Assembly (NCBI GenBank): GCA_016935875.1
Contig: JAFGQD010000035.1
Location: 1 to 11,079, forward strand
From: Deltaproteobacteria bacterium
Lineage (GTDB): Bacteria > Desulfobacterota > Syntrophia > Syntrophales > UBA2210
DNA: 11,079 nucleotides
Direction of reading: 5' to 3'
The first letter of the stretch is position 1. Each line of letters opens with the position of its first letter. The translations under genes were made by a program, and so were the position numbers. The notes under the pieces were generated by a model. That model was given only the letters and a program-made list of their open reading frames with translations, did not search any database and was not told the DNA's origin. Of the stretch, positions 1 to 6,748 are shown one piece after another.

Positions 1-2
1 AG

Positions 3-566
3 GGAAGTATCGAGATTGACGGCTGTGATATACGAAATGTTACCGTGGAGTCACTTCGTGAACAGATTGGAATTGTTACTCAGCAGACGATACTGTTTAA
101 TGATACCATCAGAAATAATATTGCCTATGGTAACATTACAAAGAGCGATAACGATATCAAACATGCTGCAAAGATGGCTAACGCCCACCACTTTATTATG
201 GGCTTACCCGGGGGGTATGACACCGTTATCGGAGAGCAGGGCATGAGGCTTTCCGGGGGAGAGAGACAGAGATTATCCATAGCCAGAGCGCTTTTAAAGG
301 ATGCCCCCATCCTCATACTTGATGAGGCAACATCATCCCTCGACACCGAGTCCGAAATGGAGGTGCAGGAGGCGCTTGAGAACCTTATGAAGGGAAGAAC
401 AACGTTTGTTATAGCTCACAGACTTTCAACGATAAGTCACGCGGATCGTATCATTGTCATGGTTAACGGGCAGATTGTTGAGGAAGGGACCCACGATTTT
501 CTTCTTGCGGCGAAAGGTGAATATTTCAGGCTGTGCAATATGCAGTTCAGGGAGAATAACGGGTAG
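3..566 (+). CDS. msbA: MsbA lipid A export ABC transporter, C-terminal part (5' end outside window)
   Basis: This is the last 187 residues of a half-size ABC exporter, covering most of the nucleotide-binding domain. The reading frame is open from the window edge, so the membrane domain and Walker A lie upstream. Visible in order are the Q-loop (QQTILF, about 81-98), the ABC signature LSGGERQR (249-272), Walker B ILILDEA (about 309-329), the D-loop SSLDTESE and the switch histidine in AHRLST (414-431). The stretch NDTIRNNIAYGN and the C-terminal MQF closely match MsbA rather than a generic exporter. MsbA uses ATP to flip lipid A-core from the inner to the outer leaflet of the inner membrane. 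The neighbouring lpxK, lpxL-type and waaF genes support this role. The gene ends 32 bp before the likely lpxK start. Confidence 0.93.
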   Translation, partial: GSIEIDGCDIRNVTVESLREQIGIVTQQTILFNDTIRNNIAYGNITKSDNDIKHAAKMANAHHFIMGLPGGYDTVIGEQGMRLSGGERQRLSIARALLKDAPILILDEATSSLDTESEMEVQEALENLMKGRTTFVIAHRLSTISHADRIIVMVNGQIVEEGTHDFLLAAKGEYFRLCNMQFRENNG

Positions 567-598
567 AGCCGCTGCACAATGAAAGGCATAGTGCCCGC

Positions 599-1684
599 TT
601 GGATATGTTAACGTTAAACGAAGCTGTTTCAGGGATATTGCGTGACGACAGAAGGCTATTGCGGTTTTCTCCGCTTCTCCTGGCTTCTGTGATGTATCGC
701 GGTGTTGTAACCCTTCGTAATCGCTTCTATGAAACCGGTATATTCCAGACACGAAAGATGACATGCAAGGTTATCAGTGTGGGGAATATAATCGTTGGAG
801 GCACCGGGAAGACCCCCATGGTAATCATGCTGGCCGGTATGCTGAAAGAACATGGGTACCGACCGGCCATTCTGAGCAGAGGGTATGGGGGGAAGAGGAA
901 AGGCCGCACAGGCGTGGTATCGGACGGTCACGAGATACTGATGGGGCCGGATGAGGCTGGCGATGAACCCCTACTGATTGCTCAGAGCTTACGGGATGTT
1001 CCCGTCATCATCGGAAAAGAGAGATACATCGCCGGACAACTGGCTGTTGAGCGTTTCGGCGTGAATATACTGATACTTGATGATGGATTCCAGCACCGCC
1101 GCCTATCGAGAGATATCGACATTGTGCTGCTCGACAGTGAAAGACCGTTCGGTAACGGGTTTACACTTCCGAGGGGGGGGCTGCGTGAGCCACGTAGTGC
1201 CCTGCAGAGGGCCGATATGGTTATATTGACCTCTACGGAAGGGAAGGCGAGCGACACAAATCCGGCAGTGGAGATGCCTCAGATTCCCTTCTTCAGGGGT
1301 CGGCGGAGTCCCGGGGATCTTGTGAGAGGCCGGGCGAAAGATACCTGCTCGCTTGAATATCTCAAGGGAAAGAAGGTGTGCGCATTTTCGGGCATAGCGG
1401 AGCCCGACAGTTTCAGGAAGATACTGGAACCTCTGTGCGGGGAGGTTGCTCAGTTTATTCCCTTCCCGGATCATCATGTGTATACCGCAGGAGACGTTGA
1501 GTATATCCGAGAGGTTTGTCGAGACTGCCGTGCTCAGGTTATGCTGACCACTGAAAAGGACGGCATTAAATTGGCCCGGTTTCCCGACTTCTTCCGGGAT
1601 CTTTACCTGCTGAGAATAAAAATGGAGATCATCCCATCCAAACCGAGATTCGAGGAGTGTATCCTCGCACAGTTAGAGCTATGA
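599..1684 (+). CDS. lpxK: Tetraacyldisaccharide 4'-kinase LpxK
   Basis: LpxK transfers the ATP gamma-phosphate to the 4' position of the lipid A disaccharide at the inner membrane, giving lipid IVA. The protein is 361 residues, slightly longer than the usual 320-350. It has a hydrophobic N-terminal segment (about 23-38), a P-loop VGGTGKTP (residues 66-73), the family motif DDGFQHRRL (161-169), PFPDHH near the C-terminal third and TTEKDG further on, all typical of LpxK. The start is uncertain. The listed one is TTG at 599, with ATG at 605 as the alternative, and neither has a convincing Shine-Dalgarno sequence; a weak AAAGG lies at 582-586. The stop overlaps the next start as ATGA (1681-1684), which implies translational coupling to the acyltransferase. 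Confidence 0.93.
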   Translation: MDMLTLNEAVSGILRDDRRLLRFSPLLLASVMYRGVVTLRNRFYETGIFQTRKMTCKVISVGNIIVGGTGKTPMVIMLAGMLKEHGYRPAILSRGYGGKRKGRTGVVSDGHEILMGPDEAGDEPLLIAQSLRDVPVIIGKERYIAGQLAVERFGVNILILDDGFQHRRLSRDIDIVLLDSERPFGNGFTLPRGGLREPRSALQRADMVILTSTEGKASDTNPAVEMPQIPFFRGRRSPGDLVRGRAKDTCSLEYLKGKKVCAFSGIAEPDSFRKILEPLCGEVAQFIPFPDHHVYTAGDVEYIREVCRDCRAQVMLTTEKDGIKLARFPDFFRDLYLLRIKMEIIPSKPRFEECILAQLEL

Positions 1685-2580
1685 AAAAAGAAACACTGAC
1701 AACAATGGTAGTCTTCATTATATTCAGGGCTATTCCCCTTAACGTGAGGAGGGCCTTGTTCAAGGCCCTGGCTGTCCTGTTCTATCGGGTTTCCGAGAAG
1801 CACCGGTTGATAGTTCTCCACAATCTTGCGCGTTCATTTCCGGAAAAGGATATATCGGACCTGGCGAAGATCGCCAGAGATTCTTACAGGAGCGTCGGGA
1901 TCCTTGCCGCGGAGTTTTTCGATCTTCTTCCCATAACAGGGGAAAATATATCCGACTGGCTTGAATTCGAAGGAAGAGAAAACTATCTAAGAGCTAAAGA
2001 AAAGAACAAGGGCATTCTTTTCTTCACGGGACATTTCGGAAACTGGGAACTTGAGGCGGCGGCCTTCGCCATCCTTTGTGAACCTTTGAATATTGTATAT
2101 CGAGTACTCGATAATCCTGTGATCGGAGAAATCGTTGACAAGGTGCGGAGCCATAGAGGAAACAGACTTGTTTCCAAGGGGGGCGCTGTCAGGAAGATAC
2201 TCGAACTCCTTAAAAAAAATGAAGTAGTAGGCATCCTGATAGACCAGAATGTTTCATGGCGGGAAGGCGTATTCGTGGATTTTTTTGGAAGACCCGCGTC
2301 AACCACCAAAGGCCTTGCCGCTCTCGCGCTCCAGACGGGAGCGCCGGTTCTGCCGGGTTTTATATTCAGAATGAAAGACGGAAAATACCGGTTTGTTATC
2401 GAGCCGGAAATCGAGATTTCAAGGACCGGTGATTATGACAGGGATATCTTTGAAAATACGCAACGGTTTACGAAGATTGTTGAAGGCAACGTGAGAAGAC
2501 ATCCCGAACAGTGGTTCTGGCTTCATCAGCGATGGAAAACCAAGAAATCTCAAGTACCTGCCAACAAGCCCACACCTTGA
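1681..2580 (+). CDS. lpxL: LpxL/HtrB-type lipid A late acyltransferase
   Basis: This is a 299-residue membrane-associated acyltransferase that adds a secondary acyl chain to Kdo-lipid A or lipid IVA using acyl-ACP. The catalytic HX4E motif is HFGNWE (H118, E123). Other family signatures are HNL (47-49), IDQN (187-190), the VFVDFFGRPASTTKG block and FWLHQRWK near the C-terminus. The N-terminal 20 residues are hydrophobic, fitting a membrane anchor. The ATG at 1681 is preferred because it overlaps the lpxK stop as ATGA; an in-frame GTG at 1657 would add eight residues and overlap lpxK further. The tail after QRWKTK is polar and proline-rich and runs into a short tandem repeat. LpxL, LpxM and LpxP cannot be told apart here, so the symbol is a family label and the acyl chain and position are not known. 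Confidence 0.88.
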   Translation: MKKETLTTMVVFIIFRAIPLNVRRALFKALAVLFYRVSEKHRLIVLHNLARSFPEKDISDLAKIARDSYRSVGILAAEFFDLLPITGENISDWLEFEGRENYLRAKEKNKGILFFTGHFGNWELEAAAFAILCEPLNIVYRVLDNPVIGEIVDKVRSHRGNRLVSKGGAVRKILELLKKNEVVGILIDQNVSWREGVFVDFFGRPASTTKGLAALALQTGAPVLPGFIFRMKDGKYRFVIEPEIEISRTGDYDRDIFENTQRFTKIVEGNVRRHPEQWFWLHQRWKTKKSQVPANKPTP

Positions 2581-2598
2581 AACTTGAAACGTTGAAAT
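2577..2598 (+). repeat. Three TTGAAA-type tandem units at the lpxL/waaF junction
   Basis: Units at 2577-2583 and 2584-2590 are both TTGAAAC, and 2592-2598 is TTGAAAT after a one-base spacer. The first unit contains the lpxL stop codon (2578-2580). The array is followed by the 10-bp palindrome CTTCGCGAAG (2602-2611), which abuts the listed waaF start. The repeat is visible directly, but its function is not known. It may be a short dispersed repeat or a simple slippage product. Confidence 0.7.
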
Positions 2599-2611
2599 AA
2601 GCTTCGCGAAG

Positions 2612-3700
2612 ATGACCAAAGATATGCTGAAGGTAAGAAAATCCAGGGATTTCGTCCCTGAAAAGGTTGATAATATACTGATAAGGGGTACCAACTGGAT
2701 TGGGGATGTCATTATGAGTCTTCCGGCGGTTTCGTCTGTTAGACGCACCTTTCCCCATGCAAGGATAGCGGTCCTGGCAAAGCCCTGGGTTGCAGAGCTC
2801 TACAGGGCCTGCCCCGATGTTGACGATGTCATCGTCTTCCGGAGTCCCGGTATACATGATGGAATAGTTGGAAAAATACGACTTGCCGAACAACTGAGGA
2901 AAGAAAAATTCGATCTGGCCCTTCTCCTTCAGAACGCCATAGAGGCGGCTCTTATCGTGTGGCTTGCGCGAATACCCCTGAGGGCAGGTTATAACTCCGA
3001 CTGCAGGGGGCTTCTCCTGACCCATTCGGTTCAGAGGACACGGGCGATAAGAAAAATCCACCAGATTGGTTATTATCTCGAGATGGTCGAGTCGCTGGGA
3101 TTCGGAACAGCAGGAAGAGCTATTAATATAGCACCGGGTGATGATTATTCCCTGTCTGCGAAAAAGATCCTTGTCGAACATAACATTGAAGAGGAAGAAA
3201 CCCTGATAGGTATCGCGCCGGGGGCCAGCTACGGGCCTGCCAAGATGTGGTTTCCGGAGAGATTCGCAGCCGTGGCGGACAGGCTCGCGGATGAATTCTC
3301 AGCCCGGATTATCCTCTTCGGGAGCTCCGGAGACAGAGAGAGAACAGACCTGCTTCAAAAAAACTCGAAAAACCTGATGATCAATCTGGCCGGCGAGACA
3401 AAGCTCAGCGAGGTGATAGGACTGATACAAGAGTGCGATCTCTTTATATCCAACGACTCAGGGTTGATGCATCTTGCTGGTGCCTTGAACATTCCTCTCA
3501 TTGCCATATTCGGATCGACGAATCCCGCAACGACATCTCCGGCGGGCGAGAGAAGCATTGTCATCCACAAGGATGTCTCCTGCAGTCCCTGTCTCAAAGA
3601 GTCATGCCCCACCGATTTCAGGTGCATGGATCTGATCGGGGTGGATGATGTCTGTGATGCCGCGAGGATATTGTTAAAAAGCGGCCGTGAATCACACTGA
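2612..3700 (+). CDS. waaF: ADP-heptose:LPS heptosyltransferase II (WaaF, GT9)
   Basis: This 362-residue GT9 enzyme should transfer L-glycero-D-manno-heptose from ADP-heptose to the first heptose of the inner core on the cytoplasmic face. The N-terminal domain carries the WaaF-type glycine motif GTNWIGDVIMSLPAV (about residues 26-40). The C-terminal domain has GIAPGASYGPAKMW and the nucleotide-sugar site ISNDSGLMHLAGALNIPLIAIFGSTNP. The words GTNWIGD and GSTNPATTSP favour WaaF over WaaC. A four-cysteine cluster (C324, C327, C332, C338) follows. About 20 residues precede the usual family start; ATG 2612 and ATG 2624 are both possible, and neither has a strong ribosome site. The gene lies 31 bp after lpxL and ends before a 211-bp gap. 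Confidence 0.9.
   Translation: MTKDMLKVRKSRDFVPEKVDNILIRGTNWIGDVIMSLPAVSSVRRTFPHARIAVLAKPWVAELYRACPDVDDVIVFRSPGIHDGIVGKIRLAEQLRKEKFDLALLLQNAIEAALIVWLARIPLRAGYNSDCRGLLLTHSVQRTRAIRKIHQIGYYLEMVESLGFGTAGRAINIAPGDDYSLSAKKILVEHNIEEEETLIGIAPGASYGPAKMWFPERFAAVADRLADEFSARIILFGSSGDRERTDLLQKNSKNLMINLAGETKLSEVIGLIQECDLFISNDSGLMHLAGALNIPLIAIFGSTNPATTSPAGERSIVIHKDVSCSPCLKESCPTDFRCMDLIGVDDVCDAARILLKSGRESH
2644..2660 (+). promoter_or_regulatory. Small perfect hairpin inside the 5' end of waaF
   Basis: CAGGGA (2644-2649) and TCCCTG (2655-2660) form a perfect 6-bp stem with a 5-nt loop, in the first 17 codons of the listed waaF frame. A stem this close to a start codon could modulate translation initiation, especially if the true start is ATG 2624. 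It could also be chance, since no other example is seen in the window. Confidence 0.35.
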
Positions 3701-3707
3701 ATTGAAC

Positions 3708-3749
3708 AGCGAGCGCGGTCCCCGCTGCTTTCGGCGGGGTTAGCGAGCG
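3708..3749. repeat. GC-rich hairpin flanked by 8-bp direct repeats AGCGAGCG (REP-like)
   Basis: A stem formed by 3720-3727 and 3732-3739 (CCCCGC/GCGGGG core plus a G-T wobble and a G-C pair, 4-nt loop) sits between two copies of AGCGAGCG at 3708-3715 and 3742-3749. It lies 7 bp after the waaF stop. No T-run follows the stem, so it does not look like a classic intrinsic terminator. The pattern is that of an extragenic palindromic repeat, which can stabilise upstream mRNA or mark a repeat insertion. That interpretation is inferred. Confidence 0.6.
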
Positions 3750-3808
3750 AATAAAAAACAAACAATTTCCTTACCCCCGATAAAAGGGATAAGTGCGTTA
3801 ACGAAATT

Positions 3809-3835
3809 ATTTTCTGCCAGAAAAACACAGAAAAT
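3809..3835. repeat. AT-rich inverted repeat in the waaF-gmhB gap
   Basis: ATTTTCTG (3809-3816) and CAGAAAAT (3828-3835) are perfect 8-bp inverted repeats separated by 11 bp, upstream of gmhB. It could be a weak stem or a regulator half-site pair. Apart from this and the GC-rich hairpin, I see no gene in 3701-3911. I could not identify a convincing sigma70 promoter there, although gmhB may need one if the hairpin reduces readthrough. Confidence 0.4.
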
Positions 3836-3911
3836 CATTTCTTACTTACTAAACAATCGGAGATTCACTTCAACTTGTTGCGGGGAGATTCAATGCCGGG
3901 GGAATGTAACA

Positions 3912-4481
3912 ATGAAAAAGCATACCAGCGCGGTATTTCTTGACAGGGACGGAACAATCAACGAAGAGGTTGGTTACCTTGACAGTCTGGAACAACTGAG
4001 AATATTCCCCGCGGCATTTGAGGCCGTGCGGATGATAAATGAAGCGGGGATGATGGTGGTGGTCGTCACAAACCAGTCGGGTGTGGCGAGAGGCTTTTTT
4101 GAGGAGAAATTCGTACAAACGGTTCATGATCAGATACAGAAAGCTTTTATGAAAGAAGGAGCCTCCATAGACCGTTTTTACTATTGCCCCCATCATCCGA
4201 CTGAGGGGATCGGCACATACCGGATATCATGCGACTGCAGGAAACCGGCTCCGGGAATGCTGATGAAGGCATCTGAAGAATTAGGTATTGACCTGCCCGC
4301 CTCCTATGTGGTGGGGGATATGGCAAAGGATATAGAACTTGCGAACAATGTCGGGGTCAGAGGAATACTCGTCAGGACAGGTTATGGGAAGAACGTAAAG
4401 ATCTCTGATATACACCCAGCCCATATCGCGAAGGATATCCTCGCTGCGGCGGAATGGATAATGGAGGACCGGAAAAGGTGA
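3912..4481 (+). CDS. gmhB: D-glycero-D-manno-heptose 1,7-bisphosphate 7-phosphatase GmhB
   Basis: GmhB is a cytoplasmic HAD-superfamily phosphatase that removes the 7-phosphate from heptose 1,7-bisphosphate on the route to ADP-heptose, the donor used by the heptosyltransferases around it. The 189-residue length is normal. The nucleophile motif is DRDGT (D11, D13). Motif II is TNQSG (53-57), the structural zinc site is C92, H94, C107 and C109 (CPHH and CDCRKP), and the magnesium-binding motif is GDMAKD (135-140). Together these distinguish GmhB from a generic HAD protein and from histidinol phosphatase, its closest relative. A purine run GGGGGAA (3898-3904) precedes ATG 3912 at suitable distance. 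The stop overlaps the waaC GTG start. Confidence 0.92.
   Translation: MKKHTSAVFLDRDGTINEEVGYLDSLEQLRIFPAAFEAVRMINEAGMMVVVVTNQSGVARGFFEEKFVQTVHDQIQKAFMKEGASIDRFYYCPHHPTEGIGTYRISCDCRKPAPGMLMKASEELGIDLPASYVVGDMAKDIELANNVGVRGILVRTGYGKNVKISDIHPAHIAKDILAAAEWIMEDRKR
4463..4467 (+). promoter_or_regulatory. Shine-Dalgarno GGAGG that fixes the waaC start
   Basis: GGAGG lies 10 bases before GTG 4478 and inside the end of gmhB. It supports GTG 4478 over the in-frame ATG at 4454, which lies upstream of this site and would add eight non-family residues. Confidence 0.75.
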
Positions 4482-5530
4482 ACATCCTTATCGTAAAACT
4501 GAGCGCCATAGGCGATGTGATACATACGCTTCCTTCACTCGCGGCGCTCAGAAAACTGTATCCCGGCGCCCATATCACATGGGTGATAGAGGAAGATTCT
4601 TCTGATATCATAGCGGGGCATCCCTGTCTCGACAGGGTTATTATCTCCCGCAGAAAAAACTGGTGGAAAAATCTCAAGAGACTACACGATGTAAGAATAA
4701 CTATTGATGAGATGGCATTCTTCATCGCTACCCTCAGAGACAGAAGATATGATCTTGTTGTCGATTTCCACGGTTTGCTGAAGAGTTCGATCATCGTTTT
4801 GCTGAGTGGAGGCAGGCGGAAGGTTGGATATGACAGCATGCAGGAACTGACCGGCCTTTTTCTGAATGAAAAGATTTATGAGGATATGGACAGTCATGCC
4901 GTGGATCGTTATCTGGATCTTCCACGTCACCTTGGAGCGGATATCGGAAGGCCGGAGTTCTTTATCCGCATTGAAGAGGACAATCGAAGCAGGGTAGAAA
5001 CCCTTCTGAGAGAGAATGGGATCGCTGTAGGAAGCCCATTTATCTCGGTGAATCCTGTAGCGTTTTGGGATACAAAGCTGTGGGAGGACGGCAAATTCGC
5101 CCGGTTGTGCGACAGGATCACGGGAGAATTGAATCTGAAGGTTGTCTTTACAGGCGGGACTGACCGGGAAGCGGTGGAACGTATCCGATCGCTTATGAGA
5201 TCCCCTTCCGTAAATCTTGCAGGCAGGACCACCCTCAGGGACCTGGCGTATCTGTATGCAGTATCGGCTCTTGTCGTCACAACTGACTCGGGTCCCATGC
5301 ATATATCGGCGGCTGTGGGGACCCCAACAGTGGCCCTGTTCGGACCCACGGATCCCGCGCGAACAGGACCATACGGTGAGGGCCATACGGTTGTTCGCGG
5401 AAATCTGCCGTGCAGTCCCTGTCTCTTGAAGCGATGTGAGACGAAGAGGTGTATGAAAGAAATATCCGTTGAGAATGTATTCGGGGCAATACAAGAACAG
5501 TTAGGGAACAAAGGGGATACATTCGATTGA
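4478..5530 (+). CDS. waaC: ADP-heptose:LPS heptosyltransferase I (WaaC-like, GT9)
   Basis: This 350-residue GT9 protein likely adds the first heptose to Kdo of the inner core. From GTG 4478 the product begins VNILIVKLSAIGDVIHTLPSL, the standard WaaC opening with the glycine-containing acceptor-side loop. The FHGLLKSS and GYDS stretches also fit WaaC. The C-terminal donor domain has NPVAFWDTKLW, TGGTDRE and TTDSGPMHISAAVGTPTVALFGPTDP. A four-cysteine cluster follows (C312, C315, C320, C325). GTG overlaps the gmhB stop as GTGA, with a GGAGG site 10 bases upstream. WaaC is favoured over WaaF or WaaQ on the N-terminal motif and gene order, but the exact acceptor is inferred. Confidence 0.86.
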   Translation: MNILIVKLSAIGDVIHTLPSLAALRKLYPGAHITWVIEEDSSDIIAGHPCLDRVIISRRKNWWKNLKRLHDVRITIDEMAFFIATLRDRRYDLVVDFHGLLKSSIIVLLSGGRRKVGYDSMQELTGLFLNEKIYEDMDSHAVDRYLDLPRHLGADIGRPEFFIRIEEDNRSRVETLLRENGIAVGSPFISVNPVAFWDTKLWEDGKFARLCDRITGELNLKVVFTGGTDREAVERIRSLMRSPSVNLAGRTTLRDLAYLYAVSALVVTTDSGPMHISAAVGTPTVALFGPTDPARTGPYGEGHTVVRGNLPCSPCLLKRCETKRCMKEISVENVFGAIQEQLGNKGDTFD

Positions 5531-5560
5531 GTTCACAAAGAGTTCATTGGTATCGACCGT

Positions 5561-5589
5561 TTTACATACAATCCGTAGAGTGATATAAA
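5561..5589 (+). promoter_or_regulatory. Sigma70-like promoter upstream of the Trm112-like gene
   Basis: TTTACA (5561-5566) and TATAAA (5584-5589) are separated by exactly 17 bp, each one mismatch from the TTGACA/TATAAT consensus. A start site would fall near 5596, about 33 bases before ATG 5629. It would drive the Trm112-like gene and possibly the downstream glycosyltransferase genes. This is a pattern match only. Confidence 0.6.
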
Positions 5590-5615
5590 AGCCCCCTATA
5601 CTGGGGTTTAGATGG

Positions 5616-5621
5616 AAAGGA
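5616..5621 (+). promoter_or_regulatory. Ribosome binding site of the Trm112-like gene
   Basis: AAAGGA, within GGAAAGGAA, lies 7 bases before ATG 5629. It supports translation of a short gene that would otherwise be easy to miss. Confidence 0.65.
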
Positions 5622-5628
5622 ACAGACA

Positions 5629-5799
5629 ATGGGGATACATAAGGAACTGTTGGATATCCTGGCATGTCCGAAATGCAAGGGAGAGATTCACTTAAACGAA
5701 GAAGAAAACGGACTGATATGCGATGAATGCAAGTTGCTGTATGAAATCAAGGATGAGATCCCCATACTGCTCATAGATGAGGCAATCTCCATAGATTAA
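5629..5799 (+). CDS. Trm112/YcaR-family (UPF0434) zinc-ribbon small protein
   Basis: This small gene encodes 56 residues. It begins MGIHKELLDILACPKC and has two CxxC pairs (C13/C16 and C31/C34), a short strand-rich middle and the ending YEIKDEIPILLIDEA. This is the Trm112-like layout also seen in E. coli YcaR, whose gene sits beside lpxK. Eukaryotic and archaeal Trm112 proteins bind and activate class I SAM methyltransferases; the bacterial role is not settled. It has its own promoter-like element and a good ribosome binding site. It stands alone, 98 bp after waaC and 178 bp before the next gene. The family call is firm, while a function in LPS assembly is only suggested by position. Confidence 0.88.
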   Translation: MGIHKELLDILACPKCKGEIHLNEEENGLICDECKLLYEIKDEIPILLIDEAISID

Positions 5800-5883
5800 C
5801 GGTTGTTGCCGGGGCAATCCTTATCAAAGCCCCTTCATCTCTCAAGCGAAAGGATCATTCTTTTGTTAAGGGGGCACGCACAC

Positions 5884-5897
5884 AAAGTCTAGACTTT
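5884..5897. promoter_or_regulatory. Perfect 14-bp palindrome, candidate operator
   Basis: AAAGTCTAGACTTT is its own reverse complement over 14 bp. It lies about 80 bp before the GT2 gene that opens the downstream operon. Symmetry of this length fits a binding site for a dimeric regulator. The rest of the 5800-5977 gap holds a weak GGGGC/GCCCC inverted repeat (5811-5815 and 5829-5833) and no gene. No regulator gene is in the window. Confidence 0.45.
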
Positions 5898-5966
5898 TCA
5901 GGGAAGCTTCAATCTTCTTTCCGATATTTTTGCCGGATATACCGGTAATGCTGAGATAGATCTACC

Positions 5967-5971
5967 AAGGA
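5967..5971 (+). promoter_or_regulatory. Shine-Dalgarno AAGGA for the GTG start of the GT2 gene
   Basis: AAGGA lies 6 bases before GTG 5978, supporting this non-ATG start for the first gene of the glycosyltransferase operon. Confidence 0.6.
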
Positions 5972-5977
5972 TGTGTT

Positions 5978-6748
5978 GTGAATCAGAAAAAAGCCTTTGA
6001 AGATGTTTCGGTCGTCATTATCACCCGCAACGAGGAGGATAATATAGGGGATTGCCTCGAAAGTGTGAAGTGGGCGGGCGAGGTGATAGTGGTTGATTCC
6101 GAGAGCACGGACAACACCGAGGCCCTATGCAGGCGGTATGATGTTGTTTTCCATACCGAGCCGTGGAAGGGATTTTCACGTCAGAAAAACAGCGCTCTTG
6201 AAAAGGCGACAAAAACATGGGTCCTGAGTCTGGATGCGGATGAGCGTGTTACACCCGAACTGAAAAGAGAGATAGGGGCGATTCTGTCCGGACCGGGACG
6301 TAAAGATGGATATTGTATAAAAAGAAAGAACTTTTTCCTCGGCAGGTGGATAAAACATTGCGGATGGTATCCGGATTATAATCTGAGACTTTTCAGGAGA
6401 GAAAAGGGATCGTTCGGTGTGAGGGAGGTGCATGAGAGTGTGGATCTTGACGGTTCTGCGGGATATCTCGAAAATCCCATGGAGCACCATACCTATAAAA
6501 CAATCGGGGACTTCATGGGGCGTCTTGATCGTTATTCGACACTGGCGGCACAGGAACTATTGAAAGAGAACAAAAGATACGGTATGCATCATATCATGTT
6601 CCGTCCTCTCTATACCTTTCTTAATATGTACATTATGCGCTTTGGATTTCTGGAAGGTTATTATGGTTTCATCCTGTCCGTCTTCTATTCCTTTTATACC
6701 TTTTCGAAATACGTCAAGCTCCGCGATTTGCAGGACAATAAATCATGA
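5978..6748 (+). CDS. GT2 LPS core glycosyltransferase, WaaE/KdtX-like
   Basis: This 256-residue family 2 glycosyltransferase has a GT-A fold. The nucleotide-binding start is VSVVIITRNEEDNI (10-23), followed by VVDSESTDNT (38-47), the metal-binding DAD in SLDADER (84-90), and RLFRREKGSFGVREVHE, which is characteristic of the WaaE/KdtX group. WaaE-type enzymes add a beta-1,4 glucose to the first heptose of the core. The C-terminal part (about 200-245) is rich in aromatic and hydrophobic residues and may associate with the inner membrane. GTG 5978 has an AAGGA site. The stop overlaps the next start as ATGA (6745-6748). The donor and acceptor are inferred from the family. Confidence 0.85.
   Translation: MNQKKAFEDVSVVIITRNEEDNIGDCLESVKWAGEVIVVDSESTDNTEALCRRYDVVFHTEPWKGFSRQKNSALEKATKTWVLSLDADERVTPELKREIGAILSGPGRKDGYCIKRKNFFLGRWIKHCGWYPDYNLRLFRREKGSFGVREVHESVDLDGSAGYLENPMEHHTYKTIGDFMGRLDRYSTLAAQELLKENKRYGMHHIMFRPLYTFLNMYIMRFGFLEGYYGFILSVFYSFYTFSKYVKLRDLQDNKS

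Noticed and set aside
2468..3181. Long minus-strand open frame (237 codons) opposite lpxL/waaF
   Set aside because: It lies fully antisense to two well-supported genes, has no recognisable domain and looks like a composition artefact.
3720..3739. Rho-independent terminator after waaF
   Set aside because: The stem is good, but it is followed by TTAGCGAGCG rather than a T-run on either strand, so it was reported as a repeat.
4454..4477. ATG 4454 as the waaC start
   Set aside because: GGAGG at 4463-4467 and the family N-terminus VNILIVK point to GTG 4478, which also gives the GTGA overlap.
4682..5494. Minus-strand open frame of 270 codons opposite waaC
   Set aside because: It is a shadow of the waaC coding sequence with no family signature and no plausible ribosome site.
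5592..5606. CCCC/GGGG hairpin before the Trm112-like gene as a terminator for waaC
   Set aside because: The stem is only 4 bp with a 7-8 nt loop and three Ts after it, and it overlaps the probable transcription start of the promoter at 5561-5589. It is too weak to call.
5863..5893. Promoter TTGTTA ... TCTAGA overlapping the 14-bp palindrome
   Set aside because: The spacer is 19 bp and both boxes are poor. The palindrome alone is the firmer observation.
5933..5945. CCGG-ATATA-CCGG as an inverted-repeat operator
   Set aside because: Only the two CCGG words match, and each is self-complementary; the centre does not pair. This is likely chance.
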